Shown piece after piece: positions 24,853 to 33,450 of a stretch of 35,857 bases of DNA. Position 1 is the first letter of the stretch; every line of letters starts with the position of its first letter. The notes under the pieces are model-generated. The model searched no databases, had not been told where the DNA came from, and worked only from the letters and a program-made list of their open reading frames with translations. This stretch comes from Prosthecobacter sp. Its GTDB lineage: Bacteria; Verrucomicrobiota; Verrucomicrobiia; Verrucomicrobiales; Verrucomicrobiaceae. Both the position numbers and the translations under genes were made by a program. The stretch is from contig JAIPJY010000065.1 of the NCBI GenBank assembly GCA_021733925.1, positions 1 to 35,857 of the forward strand, written 5' to 3'.

Positions 24853-25824
24853 ATGCGAAGATTCCGTAACTTGAGCATCACGCGCTATGCATGCCGATTC
24901 AGGCTGTTGAAATGTGCCAGCCAATCTCACAAGCAGGCTGCGGCTACCGGTTCGGTGCTGCTGGCCGTGCTGTGTCTGCTCGCAGTCCTGTCCTTCCTGA
25001 TCATCACCACCGCCGCGATGTCCAGAGAGCATGGCGAAATGCAGCAGGCCCGCACCACCATGATGCGCGCACGCCAGCTCGCCGAATCCGGCATTGCCGT
25101 GGCATCGCACCCGCAGCTCAAAGCAGGAGATCCTCTGCTGCAAAGCCAAGTGTCCGGGATCGAGAGCTACGAAACCACTCTGACCACCGAGGAGCGCCTG
25201 CTCAACCTCAACTCCCTGCTCACCGCAGAACGCCTGCCCTTGCTGGAACGCATCTTCATGTCATGGGGCCTCTCCCTTGCCGATGCACAAGACATCGCCG
25301 CCACCTTGATGGACTGGACCGACGCCGATGATTTAAAACGTCGTCCCGGCAGCGCCGAAAAGCTCGACTATCAGCATGAGGGCCTTCCACCGAACCATCC
25401 CTTCGCCAGTCTCGATGAATTGGATCTGGTCGCCCGAGTGGAAGAATTGAATGCAGCCAAACCCGACTGGCGCACCTGGTTCACCCTCCGCGGCAACGGC
25501 CAGCTCGATGTGAACACCGCCTCCGCAGAAATCCTGGCCGCAGTCACCGGTGCCTCTATGGAAAACGCCGAGCTACTGGTGAGCACCCGCACCGGCCCGA
25601 AAGGGGCTCCGATTCAAAGTCTCGAAGAGGCCGCCGCCATCCTCGGAATTGCCGGATCCGACACAAACTTTATGACATTGTCCGGCCCGACACGGCATGT
25701 CGAAAGCATTGGCCGGGCAGGAGATGCACGCTGCGGCATCGCTTTGATCCTGGACCTCAAAGATGGCACACCCCGCATGGTCGAGTGGCGCGAATTTTCC
25801 GTGAAAGGAGCCGAGCTGCCATGA
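24853..25824 (+). CDS. gspK: Type II secretion minor pseudopilin GspK
   Basis: A 323-residue inner-membrane protein that caps the T2SS pseudopilus tip. After a basic leader, ATG|SVLLAVLCLLAVLSFLII is the prepilin-type cleavage and helix; position 5 is Ala, consistent with GspK lacking the usual Glu5. The globular part has the GspK-type layout: RLLNLNSLL, LADAQDIAATLMDWTDADD, NHPFASLDEL, and the helix-hairpin-helix-like LDVNTASAEILAAVTGAS. The ATG at 24853 is preferred because an upstream GTG lies in the repeat; the leader (about 35 residues) is longer than usual, so the true start may be downstream. Its stop overlaps the gspL start by 4 bp. It is the only pseudopilin gene in view, and G/H/I/J are absent upstream. 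Confidence 0.8.
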   Translation: MRRFRNLSITRYACRFRLLKCASQSHKQAAATGSVLLAVLCLLAVLSFLIITTAAMSREHGEMQQARTTMMRARQLAESGIAVASHPQLKAGDPLLQSQVSGIESYETTLTTEERLLNLNSLLTAERLPLLERIFMSWGLSLADAQDIAATLMDWTDADDLKRRPGSAEKLDYQHEGLPPNHPFASLDELDLVARVEELNAAKPDWRTWFTLRGNGQLDVNTASAEILAAVTGASMENAELLVSTRTGPKGAPIQSLEEAAAILGIAGSDTNFMTLSGPTRHVESIGRAGDARCGIALILDLKDGTPRMVEWREFSVKGAELP

Positions 25825-27041
25825 AGCGCAGCACCTTTCGCAATCCTTCCTCTCAGTTCGTCTGTTTTCCCGGTGAAGTAGCCCGCGAGACATGGATCTG
25901 CTAAAACAATGTCTGGCAGCGCGCGGATCCAGTCTCCGGCGGGCTCATGGGTATCGAAACCCTCGCCTTCGACAGCGCCCCCTTCTGGTGCCTGACCCAG
26001 GGAGACGTTCCCAAAGAAGCAGTCGCCCTGCGCTGGGAATCGCTGGGTCTGTCCAATGCAGGTGATGGCACCTTGTGTCTGCACTGGACGATTCTTCGCA
26101 AAAACCAGAGGGCTTTGGTAGCCACTCTGGCCCTGACCGAGGAATCTCTTGCCTCTCAAGGCTGGAGTACCCATCCCGAAAAGTTTGAACCCAGTGTCCT
26201 GATGCTGCCCCTGCCAGAAAATGGCATCGCCGTCTGGAAGGAGCTGGGCCGCTACGTCGTCGCATTCACCCGTGAAGGCATGCTGCTGCATGCAACTGTG
26301 CTGAGTTCCCGCATGCTGGATGTAGATGCAGCTTTTGAACTGCGTGACCTTTGCGCTGCTCTCCAGGCGCATGATTTCATGGATGAGCCGTCAGCCATCC
26401 ACATCTGGACGGCCTATGAAACCGATTTTGTGCCGCAACTGGCCTGCTTGTTTGTGGAGGCTGGTGTGCGTAAAGAGCCCCGCCCTGATCCACGACCGCC
26501 TGTGGAAGCGGGTGGCTTGTTGCCGCTACAGGTGGCAACGCAACGTCACCAACAGCAAATCAGACAGGGGAAGCTGCTGCTGCTGGCGGCGGCGGCTATG
26601 ATGTATCTGTGTTTCTTCGGGGCTTGGTGGCTGCGTCTGCAGTGGCGGGAGGGCCGCTTGCACCATGCAGAGACTGCACTCGCCATACGGCAGCCTGAAA
26701 TCGGCCGGGTGACCCAGGCGCAGGCACACTGGATGGCTATGGAGGGAGCCATCAATCCTGACCTGTATCCGGTGGAGGTGTTTCATCAGATCGTGTCGCT
26801 GCTGCCGGGGGAAGGCATTCGTCTGAAGGAGTTTTAGATGGAAAATGGCAAAATCATTGTCAGCGGCGAAGCAACGAACGTGCAACAGGCACTCGGTTTC
26901 AAGGGACGTCTGTCTGAATGCAACGCGCTGCAGCATTATGCGTGGAAACTGCCGCAACCCTCGATTCGCGAGGACAATCGTGCGGAGTTTCGTGCGGTGG
27001 GAACACTCAATGAAGGAGGTGCCGTCGATGAAGGCCAGTGA
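25821..27041 (+). pseudogene. gspL: GspL/PilMN-like T2SS platform gene with two in-frame stop codons
   Basis: One continuous frame of 406 codons encodes a T2SS assembly-platform protein. A cytoplasmic PilM/GspL-like part begins FVCFPGEVARETW, a transmembrane helix lies at about 251-270 (LLLLAAAAMMYLCFFGAWWL), and a periplasmic PilN-like ferredoxin fold follows. The frame is broken by TAA at 25902-25904 (codon 28) and TAG at 26835-26837 (codon 339), with clearly related sequence on both sides and no frame change. The second stop splits the PilN-like domain between GIRLKEF and MENGKIIVSGEA. ATG follows the TAG directly (TAGATG), so reinitiation could still yield two chains, and ATG 25947 could restart the first. 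Overlaps gspK by 4 bp and gspM by 14 bp. Decay is the simplest reading. Confidence 0.75.
27014..27019 (+). promoter_or_regulatory. Shine-Dalgarno site for gspM
   Basis: AGGAGG lies 8 nt before ATG 27028, inside the 3' end of gspL. It decides for ATG 27028 over the upstream in-frame ATG at 27010. Confidence 0.7.
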
Positions 27042-27567
27042 GCGGCGGCTGATCATGATCCTTGGGGTACTGGCCGCAGTGTGTGCTGGGGTTGTCCTGT
27101 CTCAGCGTTTGCTGCGTCAGCAGCATGGCCTTGAGCGCCGTGAGCAGACGCTGGAACTCCGGCTGATGGAGGCACAGGCGCTGCTGGCCGAAACGGATCT
27201 CTGGCAGCAACGCCTCGAATGGCTGCAAGTCTCGCAACCACCCATGACCAGTGAAAATGAGGCCAGTCAGGAACTGCTGGAAGGCCTGCTGACCTCGGCG
27301 GCTGCGCAGGGGTTCGTGGTGCAGAAGAAGCAGCTGCATGAGCCAGTGAGTGAGAAGTTTTACCGCGAGGTTGGTGTGACGCTTACGGTGAAAGGCGGGC
27401 TGCCTGCATTGTTCCGCTGGATGCATCAGATCCTTTCTCCCGAATCCTTCTGCGTGGTGACAGAACTCAAGGTGGTGCCTGATGGTGCAGATCCAGCCAG
27501 CGTGATTGCCATCATCCACTTCAGCCGACTGCATGCGCCAGCCATCGCCGAGTCCTCCAATTTATGA
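27028..27567 (+). CDS. gspM: GspM-like T2SS inner-membrane protein
   Basis: A 179-residue bitopic protein: short cytoplasmic end, one transmembrane helix at about 7-26 (LIMILGVLAAVCAGVVLSQR), a coiled-coil stretch at about 27-70 (LERREQTLELRLMEAQALLAE), then a small periplasmic alpha/beta domain (VGVTLTVKGGLPALFRWMHQ...CVVTELKV) of the GspM/PilO type. GspM pairs with GspL in the inner-membrane platform. Frame intact, unlike its neighbours. Its stop overlaps the ATG of the degraded gspD by 4 bp (ATGA). Assigned by position and layout; sequence similarity alone would be weak. Confidence 0.7.
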   Translation: MKASERRLIMILGVLAAVCAGVVLSQRLLRQQHGLERREQTLELRLMEAQALLAETDLWQQRLEWLQVSQPPMTSENEASQELLEGLLTSAAAQGFVVQKKQLHEPVSEKFYREVGVTLTVKGGLPALFRWMHQILSPESFCVVTELKVVPDGADPASVIAIIHFSRLHAPAIAESSNL

Positions 27568-29627
27568 ACGCCTCCGTACTGACATTGCTTTTCATCGCAC
27601 GGCTATTCGCTGGTGCCCAGTGGTGGCAATCTGTTCAAGCTGGTCGCCACGGAAGGGGGAAGCCTGCCGTCTTCACAGAACGTGCCGATGATTTTGCGGC
27701 CCGAAGATCTGCCGGATGCAGATCAGGTGGTGACGCATGTGCTGCAGCTCAATCACCTGGGTGCCGAAGATGCCAGCATGGCATTTCAGACCATCATTCC
27801 TTTGCATCCCTATGGCCGGATGCTTGCCGTGCCCAATTCACAGTCGGTGGTCATCTCCGAAGCCTCGCAGACCATTCGTGCTTATCTCGAACTGGCGCAG
27901 CAGGTGGATCAGCCGCCGATGGAGACTGTGCAGAAAACCATCCGCATTGAGCGTGCCGAGGCGCAGGAAGTGGTCGAGCAGCTTGAGGTATTGCTAGGTT
28001 TGGACAAGCCCTCTGCCGGGGCCGCCGCTCCTGGCTCGGCATCTCCGGCACCCGCTGCCTCGCTGGCAAACTCCTCGATGAATGCGGCCAGACCTCTGAT
28101 GCAGGCGGTGGCCAGAACCAACAGCATGTGGTCGTCGCTCGTCCGCTCGATTTGCAAAAAATTGAGGCCTTAGTGAGTGAACTGGATGCTGAGGCGTCGG
28201 TCAGACGCTACTTCTCGGGTAAACTGAACTACCTCGATCTCTCCGTCTTCCTGAGCATCGCGGAAAAGGCGCTGATGCGGAATGATCCCCAGCAGCAGGA
28301 CAACAGTCTGGTGTCGCAGCAGAAGGCGCAGTCGTCTGTTTCGACGCAGCCTGCGAACACCTCCCAGCCATACGGTTCCGGCTCAGCGTTGGGCGGTGTC
28401 GGCGGGGGAAGCAGTCAGGGCGGTTCCAGTTCGTCAGGCGGAGGATCCGCAGGGCAGGGCTTTGGCGCTGGAAACATTGCGGCGGATCTGCAGATCACCA
28501 AAAAGCCCATCAGCATTCTCATTGCGAACACGTTGGTCATTGCGGATCCTGCGAGCTCGAAATTTTTTGCCAGCGGACCACCAGATCAGATCAAGGTCTT
28601 GCAGGATTTGGCAGAAGAGCTCGATGTGCGTCCGCGCCAGATTTTGCTTTCCGCGATCATCGGTGAATTCACGCTGAGCGATAACTTCAATTTCGGTCTC
28701 GACTGGATTCAGTCACTCAAGCAGGTGGGAGATGACGGTCTGGTCGGTGGGGTGCTCAACACGCAGGGCACCGCATTCGCCAATCCCTCCAATTTGAAGG
28801 ACATCGCCGGGTTTCTTGGGGCTGGCGGTCCTGCGGCGATTGGCGGCCTCACTGCCTACGGGCAGATCAACAAGAACCTCAACATCTTCCTCCAGACACT
28901 GGAGAGCACCAAGCGCTTCCACGTGTTGCAAAAGCCCACGTTGACCACGCTCAACCACCAGCCTGCGCGGATTTACATCGGCCAGCAGGTGGCCATTGCC
29001 GGACAGAGCTACACCAGCGGTGTGGTCGGCGGCGGATTCACCTCCACCACTCAGTATATTCCCGTGCGGCTCCAACTCGACATCACCCCGCACATTTTTA
29101 ATGACGCGGAAGTCATGCTGGAATTCAAGCAGCAGAACAACGACATCTCCAACTACACCACCATCAACGGCAATCAGGTGCCCAACATCTCTGAGCAAGG
29201 GATGTCCAACAGCCTGATCGTCGCGGATCGTGCCACCGCCATGCTCGGTGGTCTGATCACGGAACGTGACACCAACAACAAAAGCGGGCTGCCCTTTCTG
29301 GTGCGCATCCCGTTGATCAAATACCTGGTGGGCAGCATCAACCAGGCCAAGGAACGCCGCGAGATGATGATTTTTGTGCAGCCACGCATCCTGCCTGACA
29401 GCACCGCGCACCTGCTGGAACAGGCGAAGTTTGGCGGCTACAGCGCCAACTTTGATGAAGCCGCCCAGTTTGCCGGCATGCCGGAAACCATCGTGCCCCG
29501 GGCCATTCCAGCGGAGGCTGACAAGCCCAATGCGCTGCTGCCCCCGCCTGAGACTGTGGAGGCCGAGCCGAAAAAAGAGCTTCTGGGCAAGATGAAAGGG
29601 TGGTTTCATAAATCGAACCCGGATTGA
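27564..29627 (+). pseudogene. gspD: Secretin GspD, N-terminally deleted and frameshifted
   Basis: Outer membrane secretin of the T2SS. Three frames must be joined. 27564-27599 reads LTLLFIA; the frame from 27598 reads HGYSLVPSGGNLFKLV and continues through an N1 domain (QTIIPLHPYGRMLAVPNSQS) and N2 start to ARTNSM at about 28128. The frame from 28128 then reads VVVARPLDLQKIEALVSELD and runs through N3, a Gly/Ser/Gln-rich loop, and the secretin core (RPRQILLSAIIGEF; SLIVADRATAMLGGLI; SGLPFLVRIPLIKYLVG) to 29627. The joins fit a 2-nt loss near 27600 and a 1-nt loss in a G-rich run near 28128. The signal peptide and most of the N0 domain are gone, the remaining sequence starting right at the gspM stop. 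Without a signal peptide a functional channel is unlikely. Confidence 0.8.
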
Positions 29628-29732
29628 AGGGGCGGGCCTGATTGATGCGGCGTTTCTCCAGTGGCTGCGGAATTCAAGCGGGTGCCGTCAAAATGCTTGG
29701 CCTCGTCTGCGTTTTGAGGTGTAATGCCACTT

Positions 29733-31592
29733 ATGAGCCAGACTGCCTCTCACAACCCGGCCTTTGCCCTCGTGGCACAGCGTGTCCAGGTGTGGGTGGC
29801 GCTGCGGCGCTGGCTCGCGGTGCTGCGCATGACGCTGCTTCCGGCCTCGCTGGTGCTAGTGCTCCTCATGCTGGCCGCGTTGCGTGGATCAGGCGCGGTG
29901 TTCTCACCATGGCTGGGGCTGGTCCTGTGGCTGGCCGGCTGTCTCGGCTATGTGTGGTGGCAGCGTCCCGGAGAATTCAGCGCGCTGGCCTTGTGGGATC
30001 AGGCGGCGGGGCGTCGCGAGGCTTTCGCCTCTGCCTGGTGGTTTGAAAAGCACGCCGAAGTAGGTGATGCGGCACGTGCACACATTGACGCGCAGCGTGA
30101 GGTTTTGGCGCAGGCATGGCCTGCATCCTTGAAACAGGATCTGCCTTTGCGGCCGGACCGCTGGCTCGCTGTGCCCCTGCTCATTGCGATTCTTGGCAGC
30201 TTCATCAGCATTGTCATGACACCGCCTTCGGAGGTGGTGGTGATGGATCAGGACATGACGCGCAAAGCCGCCGAAGAGGCGAAGAAGCTGGCGCAGACGG
30301 ACTGGGAAAAGAAAAAGCTCGCGGGTCTCAAGGATGAGGAGTCCAAGCAGGTGGATGACTTGAAAGAGAAGCTGCAAAAGACCGCCTCAGCGCTTGCCAG
30401 CGCGGGGGGCAAGGACGCGCGCGATGTGCTGGCCGAGCTGGAAAAGCGTGCGCGTGAAGCGGAGAAGCTCGCGGAGGAACTGGGCAACGGCAAGGAACCC
30501 TGGGCCTCCGAAAAACTCATCGATGCATTGCGACAGCATGCCGACACGGCGGATCTTGGCGACGCCGTGGCCGCAAAGAATGCGCAGACTGCATCGCAGG
30601 CCGCAGAGTCGCTCGCCACACAGCTCAAATCACCCCAGCTCAATACTGAAGCGAAGGAGCGCATGAATGAAACGCTCAAGGATGCGCAGCAGCAGGCTGA
30701 CCAGGAGGATCGCAAACGTGCCGTCGGTCAGAACGTGCTCTCGGCGGGGGATCAGATGCTGCAGGGCAAACCGGCGGGTGCTGGCGAAGAATTTCAAAAG
30801 CTCGCTGATAAGCTTCGCGACCTCGCGCAGCGTGAGCAGTCGCGCAAGGAGCTGCAGCAGCTTGCGCAGCAGTTGCGTGACTCTGGCAGCAACATCGCCG
30901 GACAGCAGGACAGCAGCAATGGGGCGATGCAGCAGATGAGCCAGGCTGGGCAAGGGGAGTCATCTCAGCAGCAGGGGCAGCAGAATGCACCTCAGACGGG
31001 ACAGGGGCAGAATGCCCAGCAGATGCTCAATCCTCCCGGCGCGGGCCAGTCTGGGCAGCAAAACCAAATGCAGCAGCCTCAGGACGGACAGGGGCAGGGC
31101 AAGCAGCAGCCCATGATGAGCATGGGCCAAGGGCAGCCGGGACAGGCTGGCAAGCAGGGCCAGCCCAGCGATGGGCCGATGCTGCTCGCCCCCATTCCTG
31201 GTGGAGGCAAGCCGGATGACAAAGCCCCCACGATCATCATCAGCGGTGACGGCGCTCCGCCTGACCCCAATGGCCCCATGCTCACCATGCCCGGCAATGG
31301 TCTGCCGCCGGGCAAAGGCAAGGCTGATCTCAACAACACGCCCACAGAAAAGCAAAGCACCGGGGATCAAAGCGTGGTCCGCGCCCAGCAAGGCAGCGAG
31401 GGCCAGAGCACCGTGCGCAGCGTTGAAGGAGGTGCGCGCAACGAACAGTCCTCCCGCACCTCCACCCAGACCGCACTCGATGCGATCCAAGCCGAAGAAG
31501 CCGCTCTGGATGAAGCTGCCCTGCCACCCGCACGCCGCGAACAGGTGCGGCGTTACTTCAATGAACTGCGCAAGAGGTTTGAAGGGAAGTGA
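29733..31592 (+). CDS. DUF4175-like membrane protein with coiled coil and Gln/Gly-rich tail
   Basis: About 619 residues from ATG 29733 (an ATG three codons earlier is equally possible). Two N-terminal hydrophobic segments (LPASLVLVLLMLAAL and SPWLGLVLWLAGCLGYVWW), a short domain (FSALALWDQAAGRREAFASAWWF), then a third helix (LAVPLLIAILGSFISIVM) form the anchor. A long charged coiled coil spans about 175-375, followed by a low-complexity Gln/Gly/Met/Pro-rich stretch at about 385-545. The end LPPARREQVRRYFNELRKRF is typical of proteins in MoxR/BatA-type clusters of Planctomycetes and Verrucomicrobia. The layout resembles DUF4175. Function unknown; the usual MoxR ATPase and DUF58 neighbours are absent here. 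Confidence 0.7.
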   Translation: MSQTASHNPAFALVAQRVQVWVALRRWLAVLRMTLLPASLVLVLLMLAALRGSGAVFSPWLGLVLWLAGCLGYVWWQRPGEFSALALWDQAAGRREAFASAWWFEKHAEVGDAARAHIDAQREVLAQAWPASLKQDLPLRPDRWLAVPLLIAILGSFISIVMTPPSEVVVMDQDMTRKAAEEAKKLAQTDWEKKKLAGLKDEESKQVDDLKEKLQKTASALASAGGKDARDVLAELEKRAREAEKLAEELGNGKEPWASEKLIDALRQHADTADLGDAVAAKNAQTASQAAESLATQLKSPQLNTEAKERMNETLKDAQQQADQEDRKRAVGQNVLSAGDQMLQGKPAGAGEEFQKLADKLRDLAQREQSRKELQQLAQQLRDSGSNIAGQQDSSNGAMQQMSQAGQGESSQQQGQQNAPQTGQGQNAQQMLNPPGAGQSGQQNQMQQPQDGQGQGKQQPMMSMGQGQPGQAGKQGQPSDGPMLLAPIPGGGKPDDKAPTIIISGDGAPPDPNGPMLTMPGNGLPPGKGKADLNNTPTEKQSTGDQSVVRAQQGSEGQSTVRSVEGGARNEQSSRTSTQTALDAIQAEEAALDEAALPPARREQVRRYFNELRKRFEGK

Positions 31593-31604
31593 GCGCAGTC
31601 ATGT

Positions 31605-31768
31605 GAACTGGAGCGCACGCGTCTCGCGTGCGGCATTCAGCGTCCTCGCTGAATGCCGTCCCCTGACTCGCTTTTTCAGCTGAGGGCCAAATCTACAGTC
31701 GCAAATCCTCGAACGGTTTCCCGCGAGGACGCGGGAAACAGCACGCGAGACGCATGCACTCCAGGTTC
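31605..31768. repeat. Cruciform-forming repeat element (outer stem with two inner hairpins)
   Basis: Outer arms 31605-31631 and 31741-31768 are inverted repeats (25 of 27 paired plus one bulge). Inside are two perfect hairpins: 31631-31642 with 31647-31658 (12 bp, loop TCCT) and 31716-31725 with 31730-31739 (10 bp, loop AGGA). The loops and their flanking bases (10 nt) are reverse complements of each other. The element fills the gap between two convergent genes and its right edge supplies the sulfatase stop codon. It looks like a MITE or BIME-type mobile repeat that may also terminate transcription from both sides. Confidence 0.8.
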
Positions 31769-33191
31769 ACGGTACGTGCCGCTTCGCCTTCGAGCCGCCG
31801 CCTTTCCAGATGTCATACTTCGGATCGGCGTAAAGGTTGAAGAACGCATCGAGCTGCTTGGCCAGATCGGCTTTGATCTCTTCCGTGCCGGGCTGGCTGT
31901 ATTGATTGAAGCGTTCCTGCGGGTCGGTCTGCATGTCATAGAGTTCATAGGGACCGGAGGGAAAGCGGGCCACGTATTTCCAGCGCGCGGTGCGGATGGC
32001 GCGGGTGGTTTCCATTTCATAGAAGACGGTGTTGTCCCAGTTCGCGAGGGGCTGGCCGCGCAGGGCAGGGGAGAAATCACGGCCTGGGGATTTCGGCTGC
32101 TGCGGCATCTTGTCGCCGAGGCCGAGCTGAGCGAGGACGCTGGGCATGAAGTCGTAGTTGCTGACGAGGGCGTCGCAGGTTTGTGCGGGTGGGATGGCTC
32201 CGGGCTGGCGGAAGATGAGCGGAATCTGCATCATCTGCTCATGCGCGCCGATGGGCCGGAAGTGATCGCCCATGCCCCACATGCCGTTCTGGCCGCCCAT
32301 CCAGCCCTGATCGCTGGTATAAACCACCAGCGTGTTTTCCTCCAGCCCGTTTGCTTTCAGCGCGGCCATGATCTCGCCCACGCCGTCGTCCACACCGCTC
32401 ACTTCGCTGGCCATGCGGCGGCGAGCGGCGTCGGTGTTGTGAAAGGCCTTGTTGTCGTGCTGCCAGGGGTGCATGGCATCGCGCGGGAAGGACTGCAGCG
32501 GCTTGTCGGCGTAGTAGGCCGCATGGCGGTTTTTGGACTCGTTCGACATCAGCTTGCCGAGGGAGTAGGGGCCGTTGTAGGCGAGGTAGAGGAAGAAGGG
32601 CCGGTCCTTGTTCGCGGCGATGAACTCCACGCCTTTGCGCGTCCAGAAGTCCGTGGTGTAGCCGGGCTCCACGCGGATCTGGCCGTTCTCGATCACCTTT
32701 TGGTCGTAGAACTCCATCGTGCTGCCGTCGGGCTTCGTCGTCCAGGTGGTGAAGCCCTCGCTCGGCGTCATGTTCGCGCCCAGATGCCATTTGCCGCTGA
32801 GGCCACAGGTGTAGCCCGCATCCCGCAGCACCTCGCCAAGCGAAGTGAATTCCTGCAGCGTGTTGTAGGCCTCCGGCCCCATCATGAACTTGGGATCGAG
32901 AAAAGAATGCAGGCCGTGCTGGGAGGGGATCAGCCCTGTCAGGAACGTCGCCCGCGTGGGCGAGCACACCGGGTTGCTGCTGAGCGCATGCGTGAAGCGC
33001 ACGCCCTCCGCCGCGAGCCGGTCGATGTTTGGCGTGCGGATGTCCGGGTTCCCGTAGCAGCCCAGCGTCCAAGCACCTTGGTTGTCCGTCAGGATGAAGA
33101 CGAGGTTGGTGGGGCGCGGCGCAGCGGTGGCAGATGCTATGGAGACAAGCCCAAGGGCGAGAATACAGAGGCTCTTCAGGGAGGAAAACAT
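31767..33191 (-). CDS. Secreted sulfatase (formylglycine type)
   Basis: A 474-residue exported hydrolase of the alkaline-phosphatase superfamily. Signal peptide MFSSLKSLCILALGLVSIASATAA, then NLVFILTDNQGAWTLGCYG with the first metal ligands (Asp36; the second usual Asp is Asn37). The sulfatase signature CSPTR at 76-80 has Cys76, to be oxidised to formylglycine. GKWHLG follows and TSDQGWMGG carries the second set of metal ligands. The C terminus has the usual small domain (TARWKYVARFPSGPYELYDMQTDP). It probably removes sulfate from a polysaccharide; the substrate cannot be told. No maturase gene is in the window. Its last residues and stop lie at the edge of a cruciform repeat, so the natural C terminus may have been changed. 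Confidence 0.92.
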   Translation of the reverse strand: MFSSLKSLCILALGLVSIASATAAPRPTNLVFILTDNQGAWTLGCYGNPDIRTPNIDRLAAEGVRFTHALSSNPVCSPTRATFLTGLIPSQHGLHSFLDPKFMMGPEAYNTLQEFTSLGEVLRDAGYTCGLSGKWHLGANMTPSEGFTTWTTKPDGSTMEFYDQKVIENGQIRVEPGYTTDFWTRKGVEFIAANKDRPFFLYLAYNGPYSLGKLMSNESKNRHAAYYADKPLQSFPRDAMHPWQHDNKAFHNTDAARRRMASEVSGVDDGVGEIMAALKANGLEENTLVVYTSDQGWMGGQNGMWGMGDHFRPIGAHEQMMQIPLIFRQPGAIPPAQTCDALVSNYDFMPSVLAQLGLGDKMPQQPKSPGRDFSPALRGQPLANWDNTVFYEMETTRAIRTARWKYVARFPSGPYELYDMQTDPQERFNQYSQPGTEEIKADLAKQLDAFFNLYADPKYDIWKGGGSKAKRHVP

Positions 33192-33450
33192 GTCATGAAA
33201 ACGGGCAGCGAAGGTCGAACTTGCCCGGCGGGATCGAATGCCGGATCAAAGGCAGGGCATGGGTCATATTCAAACGCCCAACTGGCCCCGGACAAAGCCG
33301 TTTAAAATGGTTTTTGGATGTGACGCTCTGGTGCGTTAAGAACTACAACCATGCTGCCGAAAAAGCATGGAGGCTCGACAAATCAGTCTCCCTAATTATG
33401 CTGAGGCACTCCACAGCATTGTGTCCAGTTAAGTAGTTAGCATTAAACAA
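33192..33450. other. Spacer between the sulfatase and an unrecognised gene
   Basis: No gene seen. It holds the sulfatase promoter region and a 6-bp hairpin (33349-33354 with 33365-33370). A GTTAGCA motif at 33435-33441 just before the next start recalls integron sites but lacks the rest of one. Confidence 0.4.

Noticed and set aside
25902-26837. Stop-codon recoding (selenocysteine, pyrrolysine or a variant code) for the gspL stops
   Set aside because: The two stops are different (TAA and TAG), no SECIS-like or other signal was seen, other genes use normal stops, and the neighbouring gspD also carries frameshifts; decay explains everything.
31653-33305. 550-residue plus-strand frame opposite the sulfatase
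   Set aside because: Antisense to a clear sulfatase with active-site signature; no resemblance of its own.
33335-33445. Possible integron attC site before the MGLD gene
   Set aside because: A GTTAGCA motif lies close to the start codon, but the matching RYYYAAC core and paired inner sites were not found, and there is no such site between the two genes.
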